Assembly (NCBI GenBank): GCA_965226565.1
Contig: CBDDDI010000004.1
Location: 248,001 to 312,000, forward strand
Direction of reading: 5' to 3'
From: SZUA-444 sp965226565
GTDB taxonomy: Bacteria > Bacillota > Clostridia > Oscillospirales > Ruminococcaceae
DNA: 64,000 bases
The notes under the pieces are model-generated. The model was not told the DNA's origin and did no database searches. It was given only the letters and a program-made list of their open reading frames with translations. Below are positions 34,168 through 43,200 of the stretch, piece by piece. A program made the translations under genes and the position numbers. Positions within the stretch are counted from its first letter, which is position 1. Every line of letters begins with the position of its first letter.

Positions 34168-34599
34168 ATGTTTATTAAACAACTATCAGTTTTTGTTGAA
34201 AACAAGCCAGGCAGATTGTCATCAATTACAAACCTTTTGAAAGACAATAATATTGATATTCGTGCATTATCAGTAGCAGACACAAGAGATTTCGGAATTT
34301 TAAGACTTATTGTTAATGATCCTGTGAAAGCAGAACGTGCTTTAAAAGAAAATGGTTGCACTGTTTCATTAACAAACGTTATTGCTGTTGGAATAGAAGA
34401 CACTCCAGGTGGACTTGCAGCAGCTATGGATATTTTATATTCAAACAACATTGGTGTTGAGTATTTATATGCTTTTGTAAGCAAATCAGAAAACACTGCA
34501 TACGTTATTTTAAGAGTTGAAAATAACGATAATGCTGTTGAAGTTTTGAAAGAAAACAATGTTAAGATTCTTAAGACAAAAGATATTTATACAATATAA
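34168..34599 (+). CDS. ACT-domain amino acid-binding protein
   Basis: 143 aa of two tandem ACT domains: first VFVENKPGRLSSITNLLKDN (residues 7-26), second AVGIEDTPGGLAAAMDILYSN (about 72-92). No catalytic domain. ACT pairs bind amino acids; here an aromatic amino acid or its acid is plausible as a signal for the iorAB-ligase operon. It is the last gene; its 3' end overlaps the convergent DUF1294 gene by 29 nt. AAGGAAGG precedes the ATG. Confidence 0.9.
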   Translation: MFIKQLSVFVENKPGRLSSITNLLKDNNIDIRALSVADTRDFGILRLIVNDPVKAERALKENGCTVSLTNVIAVGIEDTPGGLAAAMDILYSNNIGVEYLYAFVSKSENTAYVILRVENNDNAVEVLKENNVKILKTKDIYTI

Positions 34600-34846
34600 T
34601 ACCACAAATTATTAACTGAATAATTATAATTAAAGGCACTCCAATATAAAATTTGGAGTGTTTTGTTTTATGTCTAAAAACTTTCATTCCTAATAATCCA
34701 CCAAAACTTCCACCTATAACACAAAGCATTATTAATGTAAATTCTGATATTCTCCATTTTTGTTTAATTGCTTTTCTTTTGTCTATTCCAAAAACAAAAA
34801 AAGTAACTAAATTTATTATTATAAAATAAATGATTAATATTTTCAT
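34571..34846 (-). CDS. DUF1294 membrane protein
   Basis: 91 aa from ATG 34846 (AGAAAGGAAA upstream); an extension to 34876 has no ribosome site. Three to four membrane helices with the family pattern FGIDKRKAIKQKWRISE (residues 18-34), GGSFGGLLGMKVFRHKTKHSKF and GVPLIIIIQ. Function unknown. Its 3' end overlaps the ACT-domain gene by 29 nt, and its codons for the KHSKFYIGVPL region form the plus-strand terminator of the opposite operon. Confidence 0.85.
   Translation of the reverse strand: MKILIIYFIIINLVTFFVFGIDKRKAIKQKWRISEFTLIMLCVIGGSFGGLLGMKVFRHKTKHSKFYIGVPLIIIIQLIICGIILYKYLLS
34637..34670 (+). terminator. Terminator of the iorAB operon, inside the DUF1294 gene
   Basis: CACTCCAA (34637-34644) pairs perfectly with TTGGAGTG (34653-34660), followed by TTTTGTTTTA. 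It is 37 nt after the ACT gene stop and lies in coding sequence of the convergent gene. Confidence 0.85.
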
Positions 34847-34867
34847 ATTTTCCTTTCTAACAACAAT

Positions 34868-34895
34868 AATCTCCACGCCAAATAACGTGGAGATT
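34868..34895 (-). terminator. Hairpin between tcdA and the DUF1294 gene
   Basis: AATCTCCACG (34868-34877) pairs with CGTGGAGATT (34886-34895). On the minus strand it is followed by ATTGTTG, a weak T-tract, so termination may be partial. Confidence 0.6.
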
Positions 34896-34903
34896 AATAA
34901 AAA

Positions 34904-35614
34904 TTAATTTAAAGCTATATCTTTTATTACTTCGCCAGCAATAATTAATCCTGCAACAGATGGAACAAAAGCAACACTTCCAGCAACAGCTCTTTTGTTT
35001 GTTTGTTCTTCATTAATATCAAAAGGCTTTATAGATTCTTCTGTTGAAAAAACAACTTTAAGCTTTTTGACGCCTCTTTTTTTAAGTTCTCGTCTCATAA
35101 CTTTTGCTAGTGGACAAACGCTAGTTTTATAAATATCTGTTACTTCAAACTTTGTTGGATCTAATTTATTTCCTGCTCCCATAGAGCTCATTATTTTTAT
35201 TTTCTTATCATAACAATACTCTGCAAGAAACAATTTTGCAGAAACAGTATCTATTGCATCAACAACATAATCATAATCATCCAAATTTATTTCATCAGCA
35301 TTTTCAGGCAAAAAAAACTTTGGAATTTTAATTACATTACAACAAGGATTAATCTCTTTTATATGATCTGCAACAACATCAACTTTAAGTTTACCTACAG
35401 TTTTTTGACTAGCAGGAAGTTGCCTATTTATATTAGTAAGTGAAACAGTGTCATTATCAACAATAGCAATTGTGCCAACAGCACTTCTAGCAAGTGCCTC
35501 AACAACATATGATCCTACTCCACCAACACCAAAAACAATAACCTTAGAATTCTTTAATTTTTCCACACCATTAATACCAAGCAAAAGCTCTGATCTTGAA
35601 AATTCATCAATCAT
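34904..35614 (-). CDS. tcdA: tRNA threonylcarbamoyladenosine dehydratase (TcdA/CsdL family)
   Basis: 236 aa from ATG 35614, 6 nt after TTGGAG; the in-frame TTG 12 nt upstream is that same ribosome site. ThiF/E1-like nucleotide fold: VIVFGVGGVGSYVVEALARS (residues 25-44), DNDTVSLTNINRQ (about 52-64) and MSSMGAGNKLDP. KTSVCPLAKVMRRELKKRG is characteristic of TcdA. It cyclises t6A37 to ct6A in tRNAs using ATP. tsaB and tsaE, which make t6A, are also in this window (38694-39774). rodA precedes it by 14 nt. Confidence 0.93.
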   Translation of the reverse strand: MIDEFSRSELLLGINGVEKLKNSKVIVFGVGGVGSYVVEALARSAVGTIAIVDNDTVSLTNINRQLPASQKTVGKLKVDVVADHIKEINPCCNVIKIPKFFLPENADEINLDDYDYVVDAIDTVSAKLFLAEYCYDKKIKIMSSMGAGNKLDPTKFEVTDIYKTSVCPLAKVMRRELKKRGVKKLKVVFSTEESIKPFDINEEQTNKRAVAGSVAFVPSVAGLIIAGEVIKDIALN

Positions 35615-35628
35615 ATCATACTCCAATA

Positions 35629-36771
35629 CTAATAGAACAAGACAGAAGTATTTTTTTCAGAATGGCAATGAACACTTAAAACCAATCCCATAGCCAAATA
35701 CATACTAAGTGAAGATGTTCCACCAGCACTCAAAAATGGCAAAGGTATTCCAATAACAGGCATAACTCCAAGAACCATTCCTATATTAAGCACAACATGT
35801 GTAAAGAACATTCCAAAAACGCCAGTACAAACTAGCTTACCTAATAAATCTTTAGAGCCCATTCCATTAACAATAATTTTAATCATAATAAATGTATACA
35901 CTAAACAAACTGCGATACAACCAATAAATCCTAGCGCTTGACCAACAAAAGAAAAGATAAAATCGTTATGTACTTCAGAAACATAACTATAATTATCAGC
36001 TGACAAACCTTTACCAAATATTTGTCCAGATCCAACAGCAATTTTACTTTGCATTTGCTGCATACCAACTCCTCTAGGATCACTTTCTGGATTAAATAAA
36101 ATCAAAATTCTATCTTTGTGGTGATCTTGCAAAAGAAAATTCCATGCCAAAAAAGCAAAAATAGGTAATGCAACTAATGCACTAACAAAATATCTAATTT
36201 GCAATCCTCCAACAAACATAACACATACGAATATTATAACAAATACAATAGCTGTACCTTGGTCACCTTGAAGCGAAATTAATCCCGCTACAAATCCCAT
36301 ATGAAGAATTAACAATAATATATTAAGTGGCTCATTAATTTTCTCTGAAATTTTTGAAACATGGTATGCAAATGTTAATATAAATGCAACTTTCAAAAAT
36401 TCAGATGGCTGTATTGTTGTTATTCCTATATCAAGCCAAGCTCTATCATCAGCAGCAGTACCTTCTCTTACAGCTCCAAGAGAAGTAAATGTCAAAAGCA
36501 CAAGAGCAACTGCTCCAACACCATAAATATACCAAAATTTTGCTAATTTACTATAATCAATAAACGTAATAAATAAAGCACCAACAGTTCCCAGTGCAGC
36601 TGCTATAAATTGTGTTTTATATGTTGATGTATACACATAAGACGAAACTCCATTGCTATAAATTGAATATAATAAAATTACACTTAAAGCAGATAACGAA
36701 AGTATCGCCAAAAGTAACAACTTATCTATCTTTTTTATATTTCTCGATAAAAACTTCCACGTTTTATTCAT
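35629..36771 (-). CDS. rodA: Rod shape-determining protein RodA (SEDS family)
   Basis: 380 aa with about 10 membrane helices. The SEDS signature IQPSEFLKVAFILTFAYH (about residue 118) and the loop HNDFIFSFVGQALGF (about 263, with the catalytic Asp) are present; the end of the protein has GIPLPFLSAGGTSSLS. It is a peptidoglycan glycosyltransferase for lateral wall growth. The short N-terminus and sequence favour RodA over FtsW or SpoVE, but SpoVE cannot be fully excluded in a spore former. AGGAGG-like GGAGGAAAT precedes the ATG. Confidence 0.92.
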   Translation of the reverse strand: MNKTWKFLSRNIKKIDKLLLLAILSLSALSVILLYSIYSNGVSSYVYTSTYKTQFIAAALGTVGALFITFIDYSKLAKFWYIYGVGAVALVLLTFTSLGAVREGTAADDRAWLDIGITTIQPSEFLKVAFILTFAYHVSKISEKINEPLNILLLILHMGFVAGLISLQGDQGTAIVFVIIFVCVMFVGGLQIRYFVSALVALPIFAFLAWNFLLQDHHKDRILILFNPESDPRGVGMQQMQSKIAVGSGQIFGKGLSADNYSYVSEVHNDFIFSFVGQALGFIGCIAVCLVYTFIMIKIIVNGMGSKDLLGKLVCTGVFGMFFTHVVLNIGMVLGVMPVIGIPLPFLSAGGTSSLSMYLAMGLVLSVHCHSEKNTSVLFY

Positions 36772-36871
36772 ATTTCCTCCACATATCTCTTTGACTTTAA
36801 TTATATAATACTAAAAGAAAAAACGCAACATTATATTAAAACTTAATTCAAATTGTAACCATTAAAAGATA

Positions 36872-36900
36872 TGGAAATTCTCTATGTATTATGTTATAAT
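36872..36900 (+). promoter_or_regulatory. Predicted promoter of fhs
   Basis: TGGAAA (36872-36877), 17-nt spacer, TATAAT (36895-36900), 35 nt ahead of the start codon. No folate riboswitch fold is seen in the short leader. Confidence 0.65.
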
Positions 36901-36934
36901 ATAATGTATTAATTTTTCATTACAGGAGGAAAAT

Positions 36935-38605
36935 ATGTTAAGCGACATTGAAATAGCACAAAAATGTAAACTTGAGAAGATTACTAATATTGCTAACAAG
37001 ATTGGTATTGATTATGATGATATTGAACCTTATGGTCATTACAAAGCAAAACTTTCTGAAAATCTTTTTAAAAAACTTGAAAAGAAAAACGATGGTAAAC
37101 TTATACTTGTTACTGCAATAAATCCTACACCTGCTGGCGAAGGTAAGACTACTATTTCTGTAGGTCTTGCTCAATCTATGAACAAAATTGGTAAAAACGC
37201 TGTTCTTGCGTTAAGAGAACCATCACTTGGACCTGTTTTTGGAATAAAAGGTGGTGCTGCTGGAGGTGGCTACGCTCAAGTTGTTCCTATGGAAGATATT
37301 AATCTTCATTTTACAGGCGATATGCATGCTATTACTGCTGCAAACAATTTACTATGTGCTCTTATTGATAATCACATTCATCAAGGAAATTCTTTAGGAA
37401 TTGATGTTAGAAGAATTTTATTCAAAAGATGTATGGATATGAATGATAGAGCTTTAAGAAACATAACTTGTGGACTTGGTGGCAAAATTAATGGATTTCC
37501 TCGTGAAGATGGATTCCAAATAAGTGTTGCTTCAGAAATCATGGCAATTTTATGTCTTGCTGCTGATCTTAAAGATTTAAAAACCAGACTTGAGAAAATT
37601 CTTGTTGCTTATACATTTGATAATAAACCTGTTTTTGCAAAAGATCTTGGTGGCTGCGGAGCTATGGTTGCTCTTTTGAAAGATGCTATTAATCCTAATC
37701 TTGTCCAAACTCTTGAACATACTCCTGCTATTATGCATGGTGGACCTTTTGCTAATATTGCTCATGGTTGCAATTCTGTAAGAGCTACTAAACTTGCTTT
37801 AAAACTTGGAGATTATGCTATTACTGAAGCTGGATTTGGATCTGATTTAGGAGCTGAAAAATTCTTTGATATAAAATCTAGATGTGCTGATTTAAATCCA
37901 TCTTGTGTTGTTCTTGTTGCAACAATTCGTGCAATGAAGTATAATGGTGGAGTTGCTAAAACTGATTTAACATCAGAAAATCTTGATGCACTTAAAAAAG
38001 GTTCTGCTAATTTAATAACTCATATTGAAAATATGCATAAATTTGGTGTTCCTGTTGTTGTTGCAATTAATAAGTTTCATACTGATACTGATGCGGAAAT
38101 TGATTTTATTAAGAAACTTTGTAATGATTTAAATGTTACAGTTTCTCTTGCTGAAATTTTTGCAAAAGGCAGCGAAGGCGGAACAGATCTTGCTACAAAA
38201 GTATGTGAAACAATTGAAAATAATAAATCAAATTTTGCTCCATTATATGATGAAAACTTGTCAATAAAAGAGAAACTTAACATTATTGCCAAGGAAATAT
38301 ATAGAGCAAATGGAGTAAATTATACTGCTATAGCTGAAAAAGCTATAAAAGAAATTGAAAATTTAGGATTTGATAAAATGCCTGTTTGTGTTGCAAAAAC
38401 ACAATATTCTTTATCTGATGATCCTACTAAACTTGGTAAACCAGAGAACTTTGATATTACTGTTAGAGATGTGAAACTTTCAGCAGGTGCTGGATTCATT
38501 GTTGTTCTAACAGGAAATATTATGACTATGCCTGGATTACCAAAAACTCCAGCTGCTAACAAAATCAGCTGTGATAAATATGGAAATATTGAAGGTCTTT
38601 TCTAA
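36935..38605 (+). CDS. fhs: Formate-tetrahydrofolate ligase
   Basis: 556 aa, standard length. P-loop-type TPAGEGKTTISVGLAQ (residues 65-80), then REPSLGPVFGIKGGAAGGGY and PMEDINLHFTGDMHAI, the highly conserved folate/ATP region; GFGSDLGAEKF and the C-terminal TGNIMTMPGLPKTPAA complete it. It makes 10-formyl-THF from formate, ATP and THF, feeding purine synthesis and, in acetogens, the methyl branch. No folD or other Wood-Ljungdahl genes adjoin, so acetogenesis cannot be claimed. AGGAGG precedes the ATG. Confidence 0.97.
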   Translation: MLSDIEIAQKCKLEKITNIANKIGIDYDDIEPYGHYKAKLSENLFKKLEKKNDGKLILVTAINPTPAGEGKTTISVGLAQSMNKIGKNAVLALREPSLGPVFGIKGGAAGGGYAQVVPMEDINLHFTGDMHAITAANNLLCALIDNHIHQGNSLGIDVRRILFKRCMDMNDRALRNITCGLGGKINGFPREDGFQISVASEIMAILCLAADLKDLKTRLEKILVAYTFDNKPVFAKDLGGCGAMVALLKDAINPNLVQTLEHTPAIMHGGPFANIAHGCNSVRATKLALKLGDYAITEAGFGSDLGAEKFFDIKSRCADLNPSCVVLVATIRAMKYNGGVAKTDLTSENLDALKKGSANLITHIENMHKFGVPVVVAINKFHTDTDAEIDFIKKLCNDLNVTVSLAEIFAKGSEGGTDLATKVCETIENNKSNFAPLYDENLSIKEKLNIIAKEIYRANGVNYTAIAEKAIKEIENLGFDKMPVCVAKTQYSLSDDPTKLGKPENFDITVRDVKLSAGAGFIVVLTGNIMTMPGLPKTPAANKISCDKYGNIEGLF

Positions 38606-38636
38606 TCAACATAAAAAGGCATAATTTTTACATATA

Positions 38637-38665
38637 TTGACAAACATATATTTGAAGTGTAAAAT
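38637..38665 (+). promoter_or_regulatory. Consensus sigma-A promoter of tsaE-tsaB-rpiB-glmS
   Basis: TTGACA (38637-38642), 17-nt spacer, TAAAAT (38660-38665), 28 nt ahead of the tsaE start. It rules out an apparent upstream extension of tsaE. Confidence 0.85.
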
Positions 38666-38693
38666 AATAATTAAGTTAAATCTAGGAGCATAT

Positions 38694-39134
38694 ATGATAT
38701 CTAAAATTACTAATTCACCAGAAGAAACAATTGAATATGCTAAAAAAATTGGTTCTCTTTTAAAAGGTGGAGATGTTGTTGCTTATTTAGGAGGTCTTGG
38801 AGCTGGTAAAACTACTTTTACAAGAGGTCTTGCTCAAGGTATTGGACTTGTTGATGAAGTAACTTCTCCAACTTTCTCAATAGTTAACGAATATCGTGGT
38901 AATATTAATTTATATCACTTTGATATGTATAGAATTTTAAATGCAGAAAGTCTTGAAACAACAGGATTTTATGATTATTTAAATGATTATAGTATTTTAG
39001 CAATAGAATGGAGCGAAAATATTAAAGAATTTCTTCCTAGTAATACTATTTTCATTACACTTAATAGAATTGATGATGAAACAAGAGAAATAATTCTTGA
39101 CGGAGGTGATAGATTTGAAAATCTTAGGAATTGA
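38694..39134 (+). CDS. tsaE: tRNA t6A biosynthesis ATPase TsaE
   Basis: 146 aa from ATG 38694 (AGGAG 8 nt upstream). Walker A GGLGAGKTTFTRGLAQG (residues 36-52), then EVTSPTFSIVNEY (about 60-72), LYHFDMYRI (Walker B-like) and AIEWSEN. It drives the TsaD/TsaB complex that forms t6A37 in ANN-decoding tRNAs. Its 3' end overlaps tsaB by 20 nt, the usual tsaE-tsaB arrangement. Confidence 0.95.
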   Translation: MISKITNSPEETIEYAKKIGSLLKGGDVVAYLGGLGAGKTTFTRGLAQGIGLVDEVTSPTFSIVNEYRGNINLYHFDMYRILNAESLETTGFYDYLNDYSILAIEWSENIKEFLPSNTIFITLNRIDDETREIILDGGDRFENLRN

Positions 39135-39774
39135 TACCTCTGGTAAAAATGCTTCTGTTGCAATTTGTGATGAAAATACTGTAATTAGTTCTTCAAAGTT
39201 TACAACAAATCTTACTCATTCTCAGGTCATTCTTCCTTTAGTTGAAAACGTTTTAGAAAATGCAAAACTTACTATTGATGATATTGACGGATTTACTGTT
39301 GCAGTTGGACCTGGATCTTATACAGGTCTTAGAATTGGTATTTCAGCAGTAAAAGCTATGTGTTTTGCTCAAAACAAAAAATGTATTGGTATTTCTACTT
39401 TAGAAGCTTTGGCATATAATTGTGTTTGTTTTAAAGGCACAATTGTTGCTTTAATGCATGCTAGACCAAACATTGCTTATTACGGAATATACAAAAGTGA
39501 TGGAATTACTTTAACACAAATTAATGATGATAGTATTTCTGATTTGGATAAAATAAACGATATTATATCTGAAATTGAAGATGATATTATTGTTACTGGA
39601 GATTGTGCTAAAATATTTTCAGATAAATATAATGTGAAAATTGCACCTGTTTCAAATAGATATACTGATAGTGTTTCATTATGTATGCTTGCGATGAATA
39701 AAGATTTAATAGAGCCTGATGAATTAAATGCTGAGTATTTACAAATAACAAAAGCAGAAAAAGATAAACAATAA
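39115..39774 (+). CDS. tsaB: tRNA t6A biosynthesis protein TsaB
   Basis: 220 aa from TTG 39115, which has GGAGG 7 nt upstream inside tsaE. ASKHA-like fold: ILGIDTSGKNASVAI at the start, NLTHSQVILPLVENVL (about 33-48) and VAVGPGSYTGLRIGISAVKA (about 62-81). It is a partner of TsaD. The C-terminal domain is short but complete. tsaD and rimI, often next in this cluster, are absent here; rpiB follows after 26 nt. Confidence 0.94.
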   Translation: MKILGIDTSGKNASVAICDENTVISSSKFTTNLTHSQVILPLVENVLENAKLTIDDIDGFTVAVGPGSYTGLRIGISAVKAMCFAQNKKCIGISTLEALAYNCVCFKGTIVALMHARPNIAYYGIYKSDGITLTQINDDSISDLDKINDIISEIEDDIIVTGDCAKIFSDKYNVKIAPVSNRYTDSVSLCMLAMNKDLIEPDELNAEYLQITKAEKDKQ

Positions 39775-39800
39775 TTTATAAATTATTTAGGAGGATAAAA

Positions 39801-40235
39801 ATGGTTGCTATAGGAAATGACCATGCTGGAATTGAACTTAAAAATCATGTATTAAATTGGTTTAAAGAAAATAATATAGACTATATAGATTGTGGATGTG
39901 GAAATGGAGAGAAAGCTGATTATCCAAATGTGGCTAAAACTGTTTCTGAAAAAATTACAAGCAAACAAGCTGACAAAGGTATCTTAATATGTGGTACTGG
40001 TGTTGGAATGTCAATTGCTGCTAATAAAATAAATGGTATTAGAGCTGCTGTTTGTTCTGATTATTATTCTGTGAAATTTACAAGACTTCATAATGATGCA
40101 AATATACTTTGCATTGGTGCTAGAGTTGTTGGAGATGAATATGCTCTTGAATTAGTAAACGTATTTTTAAACACTGAGTTTGAAGGTGGAAGACATCAAA
40201 ATAGAGTAGATCTAATTACATCATTAGAGAAATAA
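39801..40235 (+). CDS. rpiB: Ribose-5-phosphate isomerase B
   Basis: 144 aa. GNDHAGIELKNHV (residues 4-16) and the catalytic-site GILICGTGVGMSIAANK (about 60-76) are the RpiB/LacAB signature; NDANILCIGARVVG follows. It interconverts ribose-5-P and ribulose-5-P in the non-oxidative pentose phosphate pathway and links to the deo salvage operon at 50901-53901. AGGAGG precedes the ATG. Confidence 0.94.
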   Translation: MVAIGNDHAGIELKNHVLNWFKENNIDYIDCGCGNGEKADYPNVAKTVSEKITSKQADKGILICGTGVGMSIAANKINGIRAAVCSDYYSVKFTRLHNDANILCIGARVVGDEYALELVNVFLNTEFEGGRHQNRVDLITSLEK

Positions 40236-40273
40236 ACATAAAAATTATAACAACATTATTTTGGAGGTATTAT

Positions 40274-42094
40274 ATGTGTGGAATTGTCGGATATGTAGGC
40301 AATAAAGATTGTACTAAAATACTACTTGACGGATTATCAAAACTTGAATACAGAGGCTATGATTCAGCAGGAATCTCAGTTATTGAAAATGATATAATTA
40401 AAACTGTTAAAGTTCAAGGTAAACTTGAAAATTTAGCAAAAAAGCTTAAAAATGAAGAGTATCTACATGGAAATTGTGGTATCGGACATACAAGATGGGC
40501 TACACATGGTGAACCATCTGATATTAACGCTCATCCTCATGGCAACGCAACTGTATCTATTGTTCATAACGGAATTATAGAAAATTATGCAGATATAAAA
40601 AGTTCTCTTTTAAAAGAAGGTTATCATTTTGAATCTCAAACTGATACAGAGATTGTAGCTAAACTTTTAGATTATCATTATCATGGCAATCCATTAGATA
40701 CAATTATTCATGTTTTAGGTGAAGTAAGAGGCTCTTTTGCGTTTGGAATAATTTTTAAAGATTATCCTGATACAATATACGCAGTTAGACAAGAATCACC
40801 TTTGATTGTTGGTACTAATGAAGGAGAAAATTTTATTGCATCTGATGTACCTGCTATATTAAAAAATACAAGAAATTACTATTTACTTGAAAGTGATGAA
40901 ATTGCTGTTCTTAAAAAAGATAACGTTGAATTTTTTGATTTACATAAAAATAAGATTAGCAAAGAAATTAAAGTTGCTGATTGGGACATGGACGCTGCTG
41001 AGAAACAAGGCTATGAGCATTTTATGCTAAAAGAAATCCATGAGCAACCTGAAGCTATTAAAAAGACTTTAACTCCTAGAATTAAAGATGGTCTTCCTTG
41101 TCTTGATGAATATAATTTAACTGATGAAGATTTGAAAAAATATAACAATATTCATATTGTAGCTTGTGGAACAGCAATGCATGCTGGTGTTGTTGGAAAA
41201 TACGTTATTGAAGAGCTTGCTAATATTCCTGTTAATGTAGATATCGCATCAGAATTTAGATATAGAGATCCTATTGTTACTGATAAAGATCTAGTAATTA
41301 TAATTTCTCAATCTGGTGAAACAGCTGATACACTTGCAGCTTTAAAATTAGCTAAACAAAAAGGTGCGACTACTCTTGCAATTGTAAATGTAGTTGGCTC
41401 ATCTATCGCAAGAGAAGCTGATCGTGTGATTTATACATATGCTGGTCCTGAAATTGCTGTTGCATCTACAAAAGCATATTCTGTTCAGATATCAGTAATG
41501 TATTTACTTGCATTTAAATTTGCTCTAGTAAACGGTACAATTAGCGAAGATAAATGTCGTACTTTAGTATCACAATTATTAGAAACTCCAGACATCATTA
41601 CAGAGTTTCTTAAAAACAAACAAAACTTGCAATTCATAGCATCAAAAATCATGAATGCTGATAGTTTATTATTTATAGGTAGAGGTCTTGACTATGCTAT
41701 GACTATGGAAGGATCACTAAAATTAAAAGAAATTTCTTATATTCATTCTGAAGCATATGCTGCTGGAGAATTAAAACATGGAACAATTTCTTTAATTACA
41801 GAAGGAATGCCTGTAATAGCGTTAGCAACTCAATCAAGACTTTTTGAAAAGACAATAAGCAATATTAAAGAAGTTAAATCACGTGGCGCAAAAGTAATTC
41901 TTGTTTGCCATAAAGACGCTAAAGTTGACGAAGATCTAGCTAATTACAGAGTTAATTTGCCGGATATAGCTGATTTATTTATGCCTTTAATATCTGTAGT
42001 TCCTTTACAATTTATAGCTTATTACACTGCAAATTTACGTGGTTGTGATGTTGATAAGCCTCGTAACCTTGCAAAATCAGTAACTGTTGAATAA
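40274..42094 (+). CDS. glmS: Glutamine-fructose-6-phosphate aminotransferase (isomerizing)
   Basis: 606 aa. Cys2 of the Ntn-type glutaminase (MCGIVGYVG), RGYDSAG, HTRWATHGEPSDINAHPH and HNGIIENY; two SIS domains with ISQSGETADTLAALKLAK and the C-terminal DKPRNLAKSVTVE. It makes glucosamine-6-P for peptidoglycan. Only 38 nt separate it from rpiB, which leaves no room for the glmS ribozyme found in many Firmicutes, so control must come from elsewhere. GGAGG precedes the ATG; a terminator follows. Confidence 0.97.
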   Translation: MCGIVGYVGNKDCTKILLDGLSKLEYRGYDSAGISVIENDIIKTVKVQGKLENLAKKLKNEEYLHGNCGIGHTRWATHGEPSDINAHPHGNATVSIVHNGIIENYADIKSSLLKEGYHFESQTDTEIVAKLLDYHYHGNPLDTIIHVLGEVRGSFAFGIIFKDYPDTIYAVRQESPLIVGTNEGENFIASDVPAILKNTRNYYLLESDEIAVLKKDNVEFFDLHKNKISKEIKVADWDMDAAEKQGYEHFMLKEIHEQPEAIKKTLTPRIKDGLPCLDEYNLTDEDLKKYNNIHIVACGTAMHAGVVGKYVIEELANIPVNVDIASEFRYRDPIVTDKDLVIIISQSGETADTLAALKLAKQKGATTLAIVNVVGSSIAREADRVIYTYAGPEIAVASTKAYSVQISVMYLLAFKFALVNGTISEDKCRTLVSQLLETPDIITEFLKNKQNLQFIASKIMNADSLLFIGRGLDYAMTMEGSLKLKEISYIHSEAYAAGELKHGTISLITEGMPVIALATQSRLFEKTISNIKEVKSRGAKVILVCHKDAKVDEDLANYRVNLPDIADLFMPLISVVPLQFIAYYTANLRGCDVDKPRNLAKSVTVE

Positions 42095-42101
42095 AAATTA
42101 A

Positions 42102-42129
42102 AAAAAGAAAGGATTTATCCTTTCTTTTT
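42102..42129 (+). terminator. Rho-independent terminator of glmS
   Basis: AAAAAGAAAGGA (42102-42113) pairs with TCCTTTCTTTTT (42118-42129) around a 4-nt loop; the T-run is part of the stem. Confidence 0.85.
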
Positions 42130-42227
42130 GCTTATCCTAACATTAATAAGTTTTTCTAAATATATTAAATAATGATTATATAAAAAAACAAACAACAATA
42201 TAAATTTATATTTTTGGAGGAAATAAA

Positions 42228-43148
42228 ATGAACAGATTAACAATTAAAAATCAAAATTTTGATGTGCCTAAATTGATGATGGGATGCATGAGAATAACTG
42301 AATGTAGCGAAAAAGAACTTGATTTATTAATTAACACAGCACTTGAAAACAATATAAATATGTTTGATCACGCAGATATTTATGGCAATGGTGAATGTGA
42401 AAAATTATTTAAATCTGCTACTGGAATGTCTTCTTCATTTAGAGATAAAATCATTTTACAAAGCAAATCTGGAATAAGAAATGGATATTATGATTTTTCT
42501 AAAGATTATATTTTAAAATCTGTTGATGGTATTTTACAAAGACTTGGAACAGATTATTTAGATATATTTTTGCTTCATAGACCAGACGAACTTATGGAAG
42601 TAGAAGAAACAGCAGAAGCTCTTATTAAACTTCATGAAAGCAAAAAAGTAAAACATTTTGGTGTTTCAAATTTTCCACCTGCAAAAATTGATTTGTTGCA
42701 AAAACACTTACCTTTCAAACTTATTTTTAATCAAATTCAAATGAGTATGGAACATTGTCCAGATATCTCAAACAATTTATGCTATAATGTTTTTGGAAAA
42801 GAAACTAGTTGTAACACAGAAAGTGTTATTGATTATTCTCAGCTAAATGATATGACAATTCAAACATGGTCACCATTCCAAAAAGGCTTCTTTGAAGGTG
42901 TTTTTGTTGGAGATTATAAAAATTTCAAAGAATTAAACACATTTCTTGATTCATTAGCAGAAAAATATTCTGTTACACCTTCTGCTATTTGTGTAGCATG
43001 GTTATTACGTCATCCTTGTAATATGCAAGTTATTCTTGGAACAACAAAATCATCAAGATTTGCAGAATGTTGCAAAGCTTTAAATATAAATATTACAAGA
43101 GAAGAATGGTATAAACTTTATAAAGCAGCAGGTCATATGTTACCATAG
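42228..43148 (+). CDS. Aldo/keto reductase
   Basis: 306 aa. The AKR tetrad is readable: Asp and Tyr in FDHADIYGNGECE (residues about 46-58), Lys in ILQSKSGIR (about 77-85) and His in DIFLLHRPDELME (about 114-126). The C-terminal NADPH-binding part has ILGTTKSSRFAEC. It resembles the YdhF-like group of NADP-linked oxidoreductases; substrate unknown. It has AGGAGG-like GGAGGAAAT at the ATG and a terminator after it, so it is monocistronic. Confidence 0.92.
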   Translation: MNRLTIKNQNFDVPKLMMGCMRITECSEKELDLLINTALENNINMFDHADIYGNGECEKLFKSATGMSSSFRDKIILQSKSGIRNGYYDFSKDYILKSVDGILQRLGTDYLDIFLLHRPDELMEVEETAEALIKLHESKKVKHFGVSNFPPAKIDLLQKHLPFKLIFNQIQMSMEHCPDISNNLCYNVFGKETSCNTESVIDYSQLNDMTIQTWSPFQKGFFEGVFVGDYKNFKELNTFLDSLAEKYSVTPSAICVAWLLRHPCNMQVILGTTKSSRFAECCKALNINITREEWYKLYKAAGHMLP

Positions 43149-43166
43149 ATAATTTAAACAAATAAA

Positions 43167-43200
43167 AACTCCTACTAAATTAGTAGGAGTTTATTTTTTT
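43167..43200. terminator. Bidirectional terminator between the aldo/keto reductase and pullulanase genes
   Basis: AAACTCCTACTA (43167-43178) pairs with TAGTAGGAGTTT (43182-43193), followed by ATTTTTTTA. It touches the pullulanase stop codon. Confidence 0.88.

Noticed and set aside
36772..36934. Folate riboswitch ahead of fhs
   Set aside because: The leader after the promoter is about 28 nt and shows no stem-loops that fit the class.
40236..40273. glmS ribozyme/riboswitch expected ahead of glmS
   Set aside because: Only 38 nt separate rpiB and glmS, far too short for the ribozyme, and no conserved core bases are seen.
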